This document shows positions 1-8,526 of a stretch of 64,000 nucleotides of DNA, in pieces (position 1 is the first letter of the stretch; each line of letters opens with the position of its first letter). Under the pieces are notes generated by a model. The model made no database searches and was not told where the DNA came from. It saw nothing but the letters and a program-made list of their open reading frames with translations. The position numbers and the translations under genes are program-made. The stretch is from the NCBI GenBank assembly GCA_021325555.1, contig JAJPGY010000021.1, positions 62,001 to 126,000 on the forward strand, written 5' to 3'. The DNA is from Pseudomonadota bacterium. Lineage in GTDB: Bacteria > Cyanobacteriota > Vampirovibrionia > Obscuribacterales > Obscuribacteraceae.

Positions 1-115
1 GCCCGCCGGGCTGACCGGCCGCCGGATCGTTCGAAGAGCCGATTACAAGGATGGCGGCCAGCAACGACGCCAGCCCGCCTCCGCGGCAACCGATGATTCT
101 AAGATAGCTTATCAT
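1..115 (-). CDS. N-terminus of a secreted or outer-membrane protein (truncated by window edge)
   Basis: An ATG at 115-113 overlaps the TGA of the TetR gene as ATGA and opens a frame that stays open to the window edge (38 codons). The start reads MISYLRIIGC, then a hydrophobic stretch (LASLLAAILVIG) followed by SSNDPAAGQP, which looks like a Sec signal peptide. The overlap suggests translational coupling with the regulator. Since the TetR gene controls a tripartite efflux operon on the other side, a TolC-type outer membrane factor would fit, but no diagnostic TolC sequence is inside the window. The ribosome binding site is weak, as is common for ATGA-coupled genes. Confidence 0.55.
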   Translation of the reverse strand, partial: MISYLRIIGCRGGGLASLLAAILVIGSSNDPAAGQPGG

Positions 116-753
116 TTCCGCAAAATGCAGGCGATTAACGAGTCTACAAGCCGCTCCGTTTTGAACGGGATGACGTCCTTGCCGTGCAGGATCTCCTGCG
201 AGATCACGCAGGCGATGATCGAGCCGCAGAATATCCTGGCGGTGGCGACAGGGTCCTCGATCCGCAGCTCGGGCCGCGACTCCAGATATGCTGTCATCAC
301 CCGCATCCCCCGCTGAATTACCGTCCGCACGTACAGGCGGGCCAGCTCCGGAAAGCGCTCTGATTCGGCGATGATCGTCCGCAAGAGGTTCAGGTACTGC
401 GGATCTTTTTGCAGCTCCAGGAATGCCCTGGCGACGCCGCGCAGCACCGTCTCCGGCTCGCCGCTCAGGTGCTCGCCGTCCAGTTGCTGGTTGAGGTGCC
501 TGAGCGTTACATTCTCGATGATTGCCGTGAACAAGCCCTCCTTGTCCTGAAAGTGGCTGTATATAGTCTGCTTCGTCACGCCGGCAACCTCGGCAACCCG
601 ATTCATGCTGGTCGCCAGGTAACCTTCGGAAAGGAATAGTTTGATTGCTGCCTTGAGGATCTTCTTTCGCTTCTCCTGGGAAAAAACGGAGATCCTCGCG
701 CCGTTATCAAGGGACGCGGAAGATAGTCTTTGTGTTCTGGCGGTGCGGGTCAT
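112..753 (-). CDS. TetR-family transcriptional regulator (CecR/YbiH-like position)
   Basis: A 213-residue TetR repressor. The N-terminal helix-turn-helix is plain: KILKAAIKLFLSEGY, then NRVAEVAGVTKQTIYSHFQDKEGLF at about residues 32-70. The rest is a helical ligand-binding domain of the TetR_C type (LLRTIIAESERFPEL). The start at 753 is preceded by AGAGGA with good spacing; the frame stays open further upstream but would run through the operator, so I rejected the longer form. It is divergent from a YbhG-YbhF-YbhS-YbhR type efflux operon, the arrangement of CecR in enterobacteria except for orientation. It probably represses both its own gene and the efflux operon through the palindrome at 856-880. 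The inducer cannot be read from sequence. Confidence 0.9.
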   Translation of the reverse strand: MTRTARTQRLSSASLDNGARISVFSQEKRKKILKAAIKLFLSEGYLATSMNRVAEVAGVTKQTIYSHFQDKEGLFTAIIENVTLRHLNQQLDGEHLSGEPETVLRGVARAFLELQKDPQYLNLLRTIIAESERFPELARLYVRTVIQRGMRVMTAYLESRPELRIEDPVATARIFCGSIIACVISQEILHGKDVIPFKTERLVDSLIACILRK

Positions 754-855
754 TCGGTGGTCCTCTGCGGCATGGCTTCCGTTCGGTGCGGCCAGGGGCC
801 CGGTCCGGGTTATACAATACGGAATATCCGGAAGTGACGAGACACTTCGGCAATA

Positions 856-880
856 ATCATACCGTACGGTATGGTATGAT
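856..880. promoter_or_regulatory. TetR-type operator with overlapping divergent -10 boxes
   Basis: The core CATACCGTACGGTATG (858-873) is a perfect 16-base palindrome. Outer arms ATCATACC (856-863) and GGTATGAT (873-880) are also inverted. Each outer arm contains TATGAT, a good -10 hexamer, one on each strand (875-880 plus, 861-856 minus), so a bound dimer would block both divergent promoters. It lies between the TetR start (753) and the adaptor start (905). Operator by inference; no -35 boxes are convincing. Confidence 0.7.
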
Positions 881-904
881 TTCAACGGCGGTTCGGTTTT
901 TCGG

Positions 905-2164
905 GTGGCGGACGTGCACAGACGGTGCAAGCAAAAGGTGAAGGCCACGGCCAGCCCGCGCAGCAGCGGGCACACGCTGCCACCCGTGTTCTTGCCGCTG
1001 GCGATTGCCGTCCTGGTGCTTTCGGTTGGCGGCTACTTCCTCTGGCGCTGGCTGCACCCGGGCGAGGCCGGCAGGCTGCACGTGAGCGGGAGGATAGAGG
1101 GCTACGAGGTGAACATCGGGGCGAAGATCGGCGGCCGCGTTGATTTTATCGCTGTTCGCGAAGGAGACACGGTGACCACTGGCCAGCCGATCGTCAAAAT
1201 CAGCGATGACGACATTCAAGCGCAGCTGAGGGGCGCCAATGCCCGCCTGCAAAAGGCCGTCGATCAAAGGGAACAGGCGCAAGACCAGATCCAGGTGACC
1301 AAAAGCCAGATCGACGAGGCGAATTACAACTTCCACCAGGCGCGTCAGGACATGCTCGGGCGCATCACCCAGGCCACGGAGCAGGTGTCGGCAAGCGAGG
1401 CGCAGCTCTCGCAGGCGGAGGCCGACCTGAAACAAGCCCAGTACGACCTCAGTCTGGCCGCCATTCGTAAGGAGCGCTATGGCAAGCTGGTGGCCAAGGG
1501 TGCCGTTATGCAGGATCAATACGATCAAGCTGCCACTACATACGATACCGCAGCGGCGACGGTGGCCGCCAGGCAGGCAGCCGTGGAAGCGGCCCGGAAG
1601 CAGCTCAGCGCCCAGAAGGGCTTTCTTACGCAGGCTCGTGCCACCCGCTTCAATCCTCCAATCCGCTCGGCGCAGGTCGACGCGCTCGAGAAGCAGGAGA
1701 AGCTGTACGAGGCCCAGTTGCGAGCCGCCGCCAAGGAGATTGCCAATGCCAAAGCGGCGGTTGACGAGATCAAAGCCAACATCAGCTACCTCAATATCAA
1801 CAGCCCGATAAACGGCATCACCACCGCCCGCGCCGTCGAGCCCGGCGCCGTCGTCGTGCCCGGTCAAACGGTGCTGTCGCTTATCAACCTGGACACCGTC
1901 TACCTGCGGGGGTATGTTCCGGAAGGGCAGATCGGTCGCGTGAGGGTGGGACAGAAGGCTCTCGTCTATCTGGACTCGGCGCCGAAGAAAGGCATCGACG
2001 GGCAGGTCATAGAAATCGACCCGGTGGCGTCTTTCACCCCGGAGAACATCTACTTCCGGGACGACCGGGTGAAGCAGGTCTTCGGAATTAAAATCGGCAT
2101 CTCGCATCCCGGCGGTTTTTGCAAGCCGGGAATGCCGGCCGACGCGGACATTGTGACGGAGTAG
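905..2164 (+). CDS. ybhG: HlyD/YbhG-type membrane fusion protein of ABC efflux pump
   Basis: A 419-residue periplasmic adaptor linking an inner-membrane exporter to an outer-membrane channel. It has a single membrane anchor at about 28-49, a lipoyl half-motif (GYEVNIGAKIGGRVDFIAVREGD), a long heptad-rich coiled coil (about 95-285, many Ala/Gln/Glu), a second lipoyl half (LNINSPINGITTARAVEPG) and a beta-barrel domain. The start is GTG at 905 with no strong ribosome binding site; an in-frame GTG at 950 would also leave the anchor intact. It is the first gene of a four-gene operon with a fused double ATPase and two permeases, the YbhGFSR layout. The substrate is likely a hydrophobic drug or antibiotic, by homology only. 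Confidence 0.9.
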   Translation: MADVHRRCKQKVKATASPRSSGHTLPPVFLPLAIAVLVLSVGGYFLWRWLHPGEAGRLHVSGRIEGYEVNIGAKIGGRVDFIAVREGDTVTTGQPIVKISDDDIQAQLRGANARLQKAVDQREQAQDQIQVTKSQIDEANYNFHQARQDMLGRITQATEQVSASEAQLSQAEADLKQAQYDLSLAAIRKERYGKLVAKGAVMQDQYDQAATTYDTAAATVAARQAAVEAARKQLSAQKGFLTQARATRFNPPIRSAQVDALEKQEKLYEAQLRAAAKEIANAKAAVDEIKANISYLNINSPINGITTARAVEPGAVVVPGQTVLSLINLDTVYLRGYVPEGQIGRVRVGQKALVYLDSAPKKGIDGQVIEIDPVASFTPENIYFRDDRVKQVFGIKIGISHPGGFCKPGMPADADIVTE

Positions 2165-2169
2165 AAATT

Positions 2170-4131
2170 ATGCCTCCGGTGGAGACTGTGGTGCAGCAGG
2201 CGCCCGACACGGACGGCCCCGTGATCTCCGTCCGGGGCCTGCGCAAGCGCTACCGTGATCTCGAGGCGGTGCGGGGGCTCGACTTCGATATCCGTCGCGG
2301 CGAGATCTTCGGCCTCATCGGCCCTGACGGGGCGGGAAAGACAACCATATTTCATATCCTGGGTGGCGTCATGGAGCCGACTGCCGGGCAGGTGGCGGTG
2401 GTCGGGCGCAAGCCGGCTGACGCCCGTTCGGAGATCGGCTATCTGACGCAGCAGTTCTCCCTCAATCTCGATCTGAGCGTGGACGAGAACCTGAGCTACA
2501 CGGCCGGGCTCAGGCGGGTGCCGGAGCCCATGGTTTCCGAGCGCCGAAGGCGGTATCTCAAGTTGATGGGCCTGGATGCCTTCGGCAGCCGGCTGGCCGG
2601 CCAGCTTTCCGGCGGCATGAAGCAGAAGCTGGCGCTTTGCTGCGCGCTCATGTCGCGCCCTCAGGTGCTTCTCCTCGACGAGCCGACCACGGGGGTGGAC
2701 CCCGTGTCCAGGCGCGAGTTCTGGGACGTTCTGGCCGGTATCGCTCATGAGGGGATGACCATCGCCGTGGCCACCCCATACCTCGACGAGGCGGAGCGCT
2801 GCGACCGGGTGGCACTCGTGCACGAAGGCGCCATCCGGCAGATCGGCACCCCGGTCGAGTTGAGGGAGCGGCTCGGGCTCCACCGGCTGGAGGTGAGAAC
2901 CTCGGATCTCGGGCGATTGGAGCAGGCGCTGGCCCCCGGGGGCTCGGTGGAGTCCGCGGAGATCGCCGATGTCCAGCCGTTCGGTGACCGGCTGGATGTT
3001 CTGGTGGCTGACAGCGAGCGCGGTGAGCGCTACCTGCAATCGATTGCGGCCAGCGCGGGAATCGGTGCGCTGCGGATCGATCGCGATGAGCCGACGCTGG
3101 AAAATGTCTTTGTTCTCAATTTGCGCAAAGAAGGGCTGGGTACCACGGCCTACAAACCGTTTGCCTTCTCCGGGCCGGCGCTCGGGCCCTCACGCAAGAC
3201 GTCGGCTATCGCCGCCAGCAAGTTGAGCAAACAGTTCGGCGAATTTCAGGCGGTGAAGGGCGTCAGCTTGCAGATTGGCTACGGGGAGATCTACGGCCTG
3301 CTCGGGGCCAACGGCGCCGGCAAGACAACCACGATCAAGATGATATGCGGGCTGCTCCAGCCCAGCTCCGGCGAGATGATGCTGGCGGGGGAGACACAGC
3401 GGATGCGCAGCCCGGCTCTGCGCCAGCGCATCGGCTACATGAGCCAGAAATTCACGCTCTACGACGATCTGACTATCCTGCAAAACCTGGAATTTTACTG
3501 CGGCGTCTATCAGGTGCCGATGGGGCTGCGGAAAGAGCGCATCAACTGGGTGCTGTCGACGTGCCAGCTCGTGGGGCGCGAGGGCATGATCACCGGGCTG
3601 CTTCCCGGCGGGTGGAAGCAGCGCCTGTCCTTCGGCGCGTCGGTCATGCATGAGCCGGAGATCCTCTTTCTGGATGAGCCGACCTCCGGGGTTGATCCTA
3701 TTGCCCGCCGCCAGTTGTGGAACATGATCAGGGACTTCGCGCGGCACGGAACCGCAATCCTGGTCACCACCCACTTTCTCGAGGAGGCGGAAAACTGCCA
3801 CCGCCTGGGATTGATGGCCGCGGGCGAGCTGGTTGCCCAGGGCTCGCCCAGCGAGATCAAGAAGGCTCAACCGGGGCAGCTCATCGTCCTGGTTACCAGC
3901 GACACGCAGAGAAGCTCCGACCTTTTGAAGACAAAGCTGGAGAGCTGGCGCGTGGCCATTTTCGCCGACAAGCTCCACGTGGTTCTCGACGAGCCCGAGC
4001 GCCAGTTGCCGGCCCTTGTCTCATTGCTGTCTGAAAACGGCATCCAGGTCCGCTCGCAAATGGCCGGCTCCTTCAGCCTGGAAGACGCCTTCATCGGCCT
4101 GGTGCAGCGGCGCGGCGGGGTTCAATCATGA
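2170..4131 (+). CDS. ybhF: Fused tandem ATP-binding ABC efflux subunit (YbhF-like)
   Basis: 653 residues with two complete ABC ATPase domains in one chain. Domain 1 has Walker A GPDGAGKT, signature LSGGMKQKLAL and Walker B LLLDEPTTGVDP. Domain 2 has Walker A GANGAGKTT, a degenerate signature LPGGWKQRLSF and Walker B ILFLDEPTSGVDP. The Asp in the first Walker A and the LPGGW signature are features I associate with YbhF. The ATG at 2170 follows the adaptor stop by 5 bases; the frame opens earlier inside the adaptor gene, but that start has no support. The stop overlaps the next start (ATGA, 4128-4131). It powers export by the two ABC-2 permeases downstream. Confidence 0.93.
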   Translation: MPPVETVVQQAPDTDGPVISVRGLRKRYRDLEAVRGLDFDIRRGEIFGLIGPDGAGKTTIFHILGGVMEPTAGQVAVVGRKPADARSEIGYLTQQFSLNLDLSVDENLSYTAGLRRVPEPMVSERRRRYLKLMGLDAFGSRLAGQLSGGMKQKLALCCALMSRPQVLLLDEPTTGVDPVSRREFWDVLAGIAHEGMTIAVATPYLDEAERCDRVALVHEGAIRQIGTPVELRERLGLHRLEVRTSDLGRLEQALAPGGSVESAEIADVQPFGDRLDVLVADSERGERYLQSIAASAGIGALRIDRDEPTLENVFVLNLRKEGLGTTAYKPFAFSGPALGPSRKTSAIAASKLSKQFGEFQAVKGVSLQIGYGEIYGLLGANGAGKTTTIKMICGLLQPSSGEMMLAGETQRMRSPALRQRIGYMSQKFTLYDDLTILQNLEFYCGVYQVPMGLRKERINWVLSTCQLVGREGMITGLLPGGWKQRLSFGASVMHEPEILFLDEPTSGVDPIARRQLWNMIRDFARHGTAILVTTHFLEEAENCHRLGLMAAGELVAQGSPSEIKKAQPGQLIVLVTSDTQRSSDLLKTKLESWRVAIFADKLHVVLDEPERQLPALVSLLSENGIQVRSQMAGSFSLEDAFIGLVQRRGGVQS

Positions 4132-5234
4132 ATCGCGTAGCCGTTCAGTGCATAAAGGAGCTGCGGCAGTTCGTGCGGGACCGCCTGAGCGTGGCGCTGG
4201 CGTTCGGGCTGCCGGCGCTGTCGATGTTGCTGTACGGATTTGCCACCAGGCTGGAGATCAAGAATATACCGCTGGTGGTGCAGAACCTGGACAACAGCGC
4301 CTTAAGCCGCTCCTTCATCGAGCGGCTTTACACCAACGAGCAGTTTGTTCCGGTCCGGTGCCCGGGCGGCGACCTGGTGAAGACGGTGCTCAACAGGGGT
4401 ATCGCCGAGGCGGTGGTGATCATCCCCCCGGAGTTCGCCCGCAAGCTGCGGGCCGGCCTACCGTCTCCGGTGGAGGCGCTCATCGACGGCACCGACGTGA
4501 ACAATGCCCGGGTGATCAAGAACAGCATCATCGCCACCACCAACTCCTTCCTGGATATCGAGGGGCTGTCGCCGTTCCGCCCGCTAATTCACCCGCAGGT
4601 CAGGCTCTGGTTCAACCCGGGCCGGAAGGAGTCACTGTTCGTGGTGCCTGGAGCTTTCGGCATAGTGCTCCTTATCTATCCGGCGCTTCTTTGCGCCCTG
4701 GCCATGGCCAGGGAAACGGAGCAGGGGACGATTCTGCAGATCTACGCTTCGAGCTTGACCGCCTCCGAGTTTATACTGGGCAAGGTGGCCGCCTATGTAA
4801 TCGTGGGGATTGCCGAGACATTATTGGTTTTGCTGATCGGCTTTGTCGTCTTCCATCTGTCGGTCGCCGGGGACGCGCTTCTCTTCACGCTGGGGACGCT
4901 GCTTTACCTGATTGACGCCTGCTTGTATGGGCTCATGATCGCGGTCGGCGCAAAGACCCAGAACGCCGCCGTGCAGGCCGTGGCATTTGGCGGTTTTACG
5001 CCTGCTTTGCTTCTTTCCGGTTATCTCTATCCGGTCCGCAACATTCGCTATCCTTTCAATCTCGTGGCCGATTTCGTTCCCGCTCGATACTACATCGAGC
5101 TTTCCAGGGACACTTTTGTTCGAGGCGCGGGCTGGGCCGGTCAGTGGTTCGTGCCGGTCTTTCTTACCCTGGTCGGTCTGTTGCTGTTCCGGATCGCCAG
5201 GAAGCGTCTCGGACGCATGCAAATCTCCGCGTAG
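4128..5234 (+). CDS. ybhS: ABC-2 type permease (YbhS-like)
   Basis: A 368-residue inner-membrane permease. The N-terminus RVAVQCIKELRQFVRDRLS precedes TM1, then a large extracytoplasmic domain (about 45-170), then five more membrane segments in the C-terminal half, the usual ABC2_membrane_3 topology. It contains the VIIPPEFARKL element typical of YbhS/YbhR-like subunits. Its start overlaps the ATPase stop. It probably pairs with the next permease as a heterodimer. No oddities seen. Confidence 0.92.
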   Translation: MNRVAVQCIKELRQFVRDRLSVALAFGLPALSMLLYGFATRLEIKNIPLVVQNLDNSALSRSFIERLYTNEQFVPVRCPGGDLVKTVLNRGIAEAVVIIPPEFARKLRAGLPSPVEALIDGTDVNNARVIKNSIIATTNSFLDIEGLSPFRPLIHPQVRLWFNPGRKESLFVVPGAFGIVLLIYPALLCALAMARETEQGTILQIYASSLTASEFILGKVAAYVIVGIAETLLVLLIGFVVFHLSVAGDALLFTLGTLLYLIDACLYGLMIAVGAKTQNAAVQAVAFGGFTPALLLSGYLYPVRNIRYPFNLVADFVPARYYIELSRDTFVRGAGWAGQWFVPVFLTLVGLLLFRIARKRLGRMQISA

Positions 5235-5242
5235 GTGCCGGC

Positions 5243-6370
5243 ATGTTGAAATTGTGGTTGAAAGCCTTTGTCAGCAGCCGGCTCTGGGCCCTGAGCCAGA
5301 AGGAGCTTCGGCAGATCCTGCGCGACCGGCAGCTCCTCTTTCTCCTCATGTTTCCGCCCACCATTCAGCTGTTTATCTTCGGCTTCGCGCTCAACCCTGA
5401 GGTCACGCATCTTCGATTGGCCGTTCTGGACCTATCCAATTCTCCGACCAGCCGCGAGCTCGTGTCCGCTCTCGTGGAGAACCATGTCTTCGACCTGTGG
5501 CGTGTCGGCACCACCTATCGGCAGGTCACGGAGGCCGTTTGTGACGGCAAGGTGGAGGCGGGGCTTATCATCCCTCCCGAGTTCAACAGGGAGATCAAGC
5601 AGGGCAGGCAGGCGCGGGTTCAGGTTCTGCTTGACGGCGTCGACGCCAACAAGGCGGGTATTGCCGGCGGCTATGTAAGCCAGATTTTCACGGCCTTCAG
5701 CCGCAGGCTCGAGACAGGCGCGTCCAGCCCGATCGAGCTGGACGCCAGCTTCCTCTACAACCCCGGCTTGATAAGCGCGTGGTTCTTCGTCCCGGGTGTG
5801 ATGGGTCTTGTGCTCAACCTTACCGGCTCGCTCGTCTCCTCTTCGGCGCTTGTGCGGGAAAAGGACTCGGGGACGCTCGAGCAGCTGTTGATGACGCCGG
5901 CGGCTTCCTGGGAGATCCTCATGGCCAAGATAGTCCCGCTCTTCATCGTCTTGAACATTACCGTGCTTCTGGCGCTCAGCATGGGCGCTTTGATCTTTCA
6001 AGTTCCCTTTCGGGGAAACTTCCTTTTCTACATGGCCATTTCAGCGCTCTATATTTTCGTGGCAATTTCAATCGGGCTCATGCTGGCCACTATCGCGCGC
6101 AACCAGCGCCAGGTTGTGATGACCTCCTTCTTCTTTAACCTGCCCATCATTCAGTTGTCCGGGGCAGTGGCGCCGGTGGCGAGCATGCCCCTGTTCTTCC
6201 AGTACCTTTCGCTCCTCAATCCGCTCCGCTACTACGTCGCCTGCATCCGCGCCGTGCTGTTGAGGGGCGTGGGGCTGGAGGTGCTCTGGCCGAACGTCCT
6301 CGCGCTTTTCGCCTTTGCAGCCGTCCTTCTGTTGGCCAGCGCCCACCAGTTCCGCCGCCAGCTCGGCTAA
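5243..6370 (+). CDS. ybhR: ABC-2 type permease (YbhR-like)
   Basis: A 375-residue paralogue of the upstream permease with the same plan: N-terminal SQKELRQILRDRQLLFLLMFPP and TM1, an extracytoplasmic domain with GLIIPPEFNREI, then C-terminal membrane helices containing LVREKDSGTLEQLLMTP, a conserved cytoplasmic loop of ABC-2 exporters. ATG at 5243, 8 bases after the previous stop. The stop (6368-6370) overlaps the convergent modC stop, so the two transcripts collide with no intergenic DNA. It completes the YbhGFSR-type efflux operon. Confidence 0.92.
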   Translation: MLKLWLKAFVSSRLWALSQKELRQILRDRQLLFLLMFPPTIQLFIFGFALNPEVTHLRLAVLDLSNSPTSRELVSALVENHVFDLWRVGTTYRQVTEAVCDGKVEAGLIIPPEFNREIKQGRQARVQVLLDGVDANKAGIAGGYVSQIFTAFSRRLETGASSPIELDASFLYNPGLISAWFFVPGVMGLVLNLTGSLVSSSALVREKDSGTLEQLLMTPAASWEILMAKIVPLFIVLNITVLLALSMGALIFQVPFRGNFLFYMAISALYIFVAISIGLMLATIARNQRQVVMTSFFFNLPIIQLSGAVAPVASMPLFFQYLSLLNPLRYYVACIRAVLLRGVGLEVLWPNVLALFAFAAVLLLASAHQFRRQLG

Positions 6371-7050
6371 ACGTTGCCCAGGATTTCGGGCGGCGATCCC
6401 ACAGCGCAGACACGGCCGCCGGCCAGCGACACGACCGTGTCGCCAAGCTCAAGCGCCTCGTCGGGGAAGTGAGTGACCAGCACCATGGGCAGTGACAGCT
6501 CGCGCCGGATGGCGCTGAGCTCGCTTCCCAGTTGCGCCCGCAGGCGCATGTCCAGCGAAGAGAAGGGCTCGTCCAGAAGAAGCAGGCGTGGCTCCGGGGC
6601 AATCGCCCGGGCGAGAGCGACGCGCTGAGCCTCGCCGCCCGAAAGCTGTGAAGGGCGCCTATCCAGCAGGCCATCGAGCTTCAGCAGCTCGCAGAGGTAT
6701 TTCGTGCGGGATTCCTTGCGCTCGCGCGGCCAGCGATCGATGCCGAAGGTGATGTTATCCCGCACGCTCAGGTGCGGAAACAAGGCGGATTCTTGAAAGA
6801 CGTACCCGAGATGGCGCTTCTGGGGGGGCAGGTTGATTCCGCGCGCTTTGTCCAGGAAAATCTGCCCGTGAACCACTATGCGGCCTTTGTCCGGCACGCG
6901 CAGGCCCGCGAGGCAGTCGAGCAGCGTGGATTTGCCGGAGCCAGACGGCCCGAACAGAACCGTCAGACCCGGCTCGACCGTAAAATCGACATCCAGCTGG
7001 AAGGAGCCGACGGCCGTTGTGACCGCCACGTGCAGGGTCCGGTCTACCAT
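6367..7050 (-). CDS. modC: Molybdate ABC transporter ATP-binding protein ModC (short form, no MOP domain)
   Basis: 227 residues carrying Walker A GPSGSGKST, Q-loop VFQESALFPHLSVRDN, signature LSGGEAQRVALARA and Walker B LLLLDEPFSSLD, with the switch His in VLVTHFPDEA. Family members are usually about 350 residues because a C-terminal molybdate-binding (TOBE/MOP) domain follows; here the protein ends just after the ATPase core at PPEILGNV. It overlaps modB by 7 bases. It energises molybdate (or tungstate) import. Assignment to molybdate rather than another oxyanion rests on the modA-modB-modC context. Confidence 0.9.
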   Translation of the reverse strand: MVDRTLHVAVTTAVGSFQLDVDFTVEPGLTVLFGPSGSGKSTLLDCLAGLRVPDKGRIVVHGQIFLDKARGINLPPQKRHLGYVFQESALFPHLSVRDNITFGIDRWPRERKESRTKYLCELLKLDGLLDRRPSQLSGGEAQRVALARAIAPEPRLLLLDEPFSSLDMRLRAQLGSELSAIRRELSLPMVLVTHFPDEALELGDTVVSLAGGRVCAVGSPPEILGNV

Positions 7051-7703
7051 CTTGCCTTCAACCGGTTCAGAAGCACAATGAGCGCAAACGATGTGGCGGT
7101 CAGGAGAACGACCAGCCCGAAGGCCAGGCCGTCCTCGCCGGTCTGTGTTGCCTGGTAGATAGCCAGCGGCATTGTCTGCGTTCGCTGCGGGATGTTGCCG
7201 GCGACCATGAGGGTGGCCCCAAACTCGCCCAGCGCCCTGGCGAAGCTGAGGGTAACGCCGGCGATAAGCCCCTTCCAGGCCAGCGGCAGGGTTACTTTAA
7301 AAAGGGTCTCCAGGCGAGACTTGCCGAGAGTGTAAGCGACACTCTCATATGTCGTGTCGACGCTTTCGATGGCTGCCCGGCTTGTCTTGACCATGAGCGG
7401 CAGCGCGATGACCGCGGCGGCAATCACGGCCGCCTGCCAGGTGAACAGCGGGGTCCAGCCCGTCCATTGATACAGGGGCTGACCGAGCCAGCCCTTTTTC
7501 CCCAGCACCGCCAGCAGATAGAAGCCGATGACGGTAGGCGGCAGAACGAGCGGCAGGGTGAGTAGAGCATCAAGGAGATCCCGGCCGGCAAACCGCGAGC
7601 GCGCCAGGATGTATCCCAGCGCGGTTCCCACCAGGGCCACGGCAGCCGTGGCCAGCGAGGCAACGGTGAGCGAGAGCTTGAAGGAGAAGAAAGGATCGAT
7701 CAC
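7044..7703 (-). CDS. modB: Molybdate ABC transporter permease ModB
   Basis: A 219-residue inner-membrane permease with about five membrane helices. It has the ModB hallmark LPLVLPPTVIGFYLL and the EAA-type cytoplasmic loop AYTLGKSRLETLFKVTLPLAWKG followed by ARALGEFGATLMVAG. Start ATG at 7703, overlapping the modA stop by 4 bases; its own end overlaps modC. Normal length for the family. Confidence 0.94.
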   Translation of the reverse strand: MIDPFFSFKLSLTVASLATAAVALVGTALGYILARSRFAGRDLLDALLTLPLVLPPTVIGFYLLAVLGKKGWLGQPLYQWTGWTPLFTWQAAVIAAAVIALPLMVKTSRAAIESVDTTYESVAYTLGKSRLETLFKVTLPLAWKGLIAGVTLSFARALGEFGATLMVAGNIPQRTQTMPLAIYQATQTGEDGLAFGLVVLLTATSFALIVLLNRLKARW

Positions 7704-8458
7704 TTTGGCGCCCGCAAGAAACCGTGGTCGTGAAGAATCCGCTGCCCGCTTTCGCTCACGAGGGCATCGATAAACGCGCGGCCTAATTCTACATGCTTGC
7801 TGCCCTTGACCAGGGCGACCGGGTAAAGTATCGGCTCGGTGAGGGCGGCGGGAACGACAAAACTGACCCGCGCTTTCCCGTTGTTGCGGGCGTCGGTGGC
7901 GTAGACGAGCCCGGCATCGACGCTGTCCGCCTCGACACAGGCCAGCGCCTGCCGGACGCTTCCGGCGAAGATGAGCTTCCCGCGAGCCAGCAGCGTGCCG
8001 TAAATGCCCTCCTTCTTCAGCGCTTCGGCTGCATAGCGCCCGGCGGGCACCGTCTCTGGATTGCCAATGGCGACACGGTCGAACACGGCCAGCTCGCGCA
8101 GCGAGCCGACCGGCTTGCCGGCGGGCGGGGTGACGACGACGAGCCGGTTTCCGGCAAAGCTCTTCATGGAGCCGGAGACGAGCAGATGCTGATCTGCCAG
8201 GCCCGACATCTCCCGCGTCCCGGCCGAGGCAAAGACGTCGACGGGAGCGCCGCGCGCAATCTGCTGCGCGAGCTCGCCGGAGGCTCCAAAGTTGAAGATG
8301 ATCCGGTCGCCGGGATGCCGGCGCCTGAACGCCTCGCCGACTTCCACGAAAGCCCCCTTCAGGCTGACGGCGGCCGACACAACCAGGTCGGCCGCGCCCG
8401 CGTGCAAAGGAAACAAGATGAGGACTGTCGCTATCGCGGTTCTGAGCAGCAACGGCAT
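7700..8458 (-). CDS. modA: Molybdate-binding periplasmic protein ModA
   Basis: A 252-residue class II solute-binding protein. The signal peptide covers about residues 1-22 with an AGA-AD cleavage site. The mature start DLVVSAAVSLKGAFVEVG is the classic ModA oxyanion-binding N-terminus, followed by FNFGASGELAQQI, where the Ser side chain contacts the ligand in known structures. First gene of modABC. The 68-base leader upstream shows no obvious ModE site or molybdenum-cofactor riboswitch, and the ribosome binding site is weak. Confidence 0.94.
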   Translation of the reverse strand: MPLLLRTAIATVLILFPLHAGAADLVVSAAVSLKGAFVEVGEAFRRRHPGDRIIFNFGASGELAQQIARGAPVDVFASAGTREMSGLADQHLLVSGSMKSFAGNRLVVVTPPAGKPVGSLRELAVFDRVAIGNPETVPAGRYAAEALKKEGIYGTLLARGKLIFAGSVRQALACVEADSVDAGLVYATDARNNGKARVSFVVPAALTEPILYPVALVKGSKHVELGRAFIDALVSESGQRILHDHGFLRAPK

Positions 8459-8526
8459 CTACTTGTCAGGGGAAGGCCGTCAGGATCCAAGCGATCACCA
8501 ATTATCGACCAGATTGCCCGGTTCGT

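Noticed and set aside
8459..8526. Possible molybdenum-cofactor riboswitch or ModE site before modA
   Set aside because: The leader is only 68 bases and shows no convincing palindrome or structured core.
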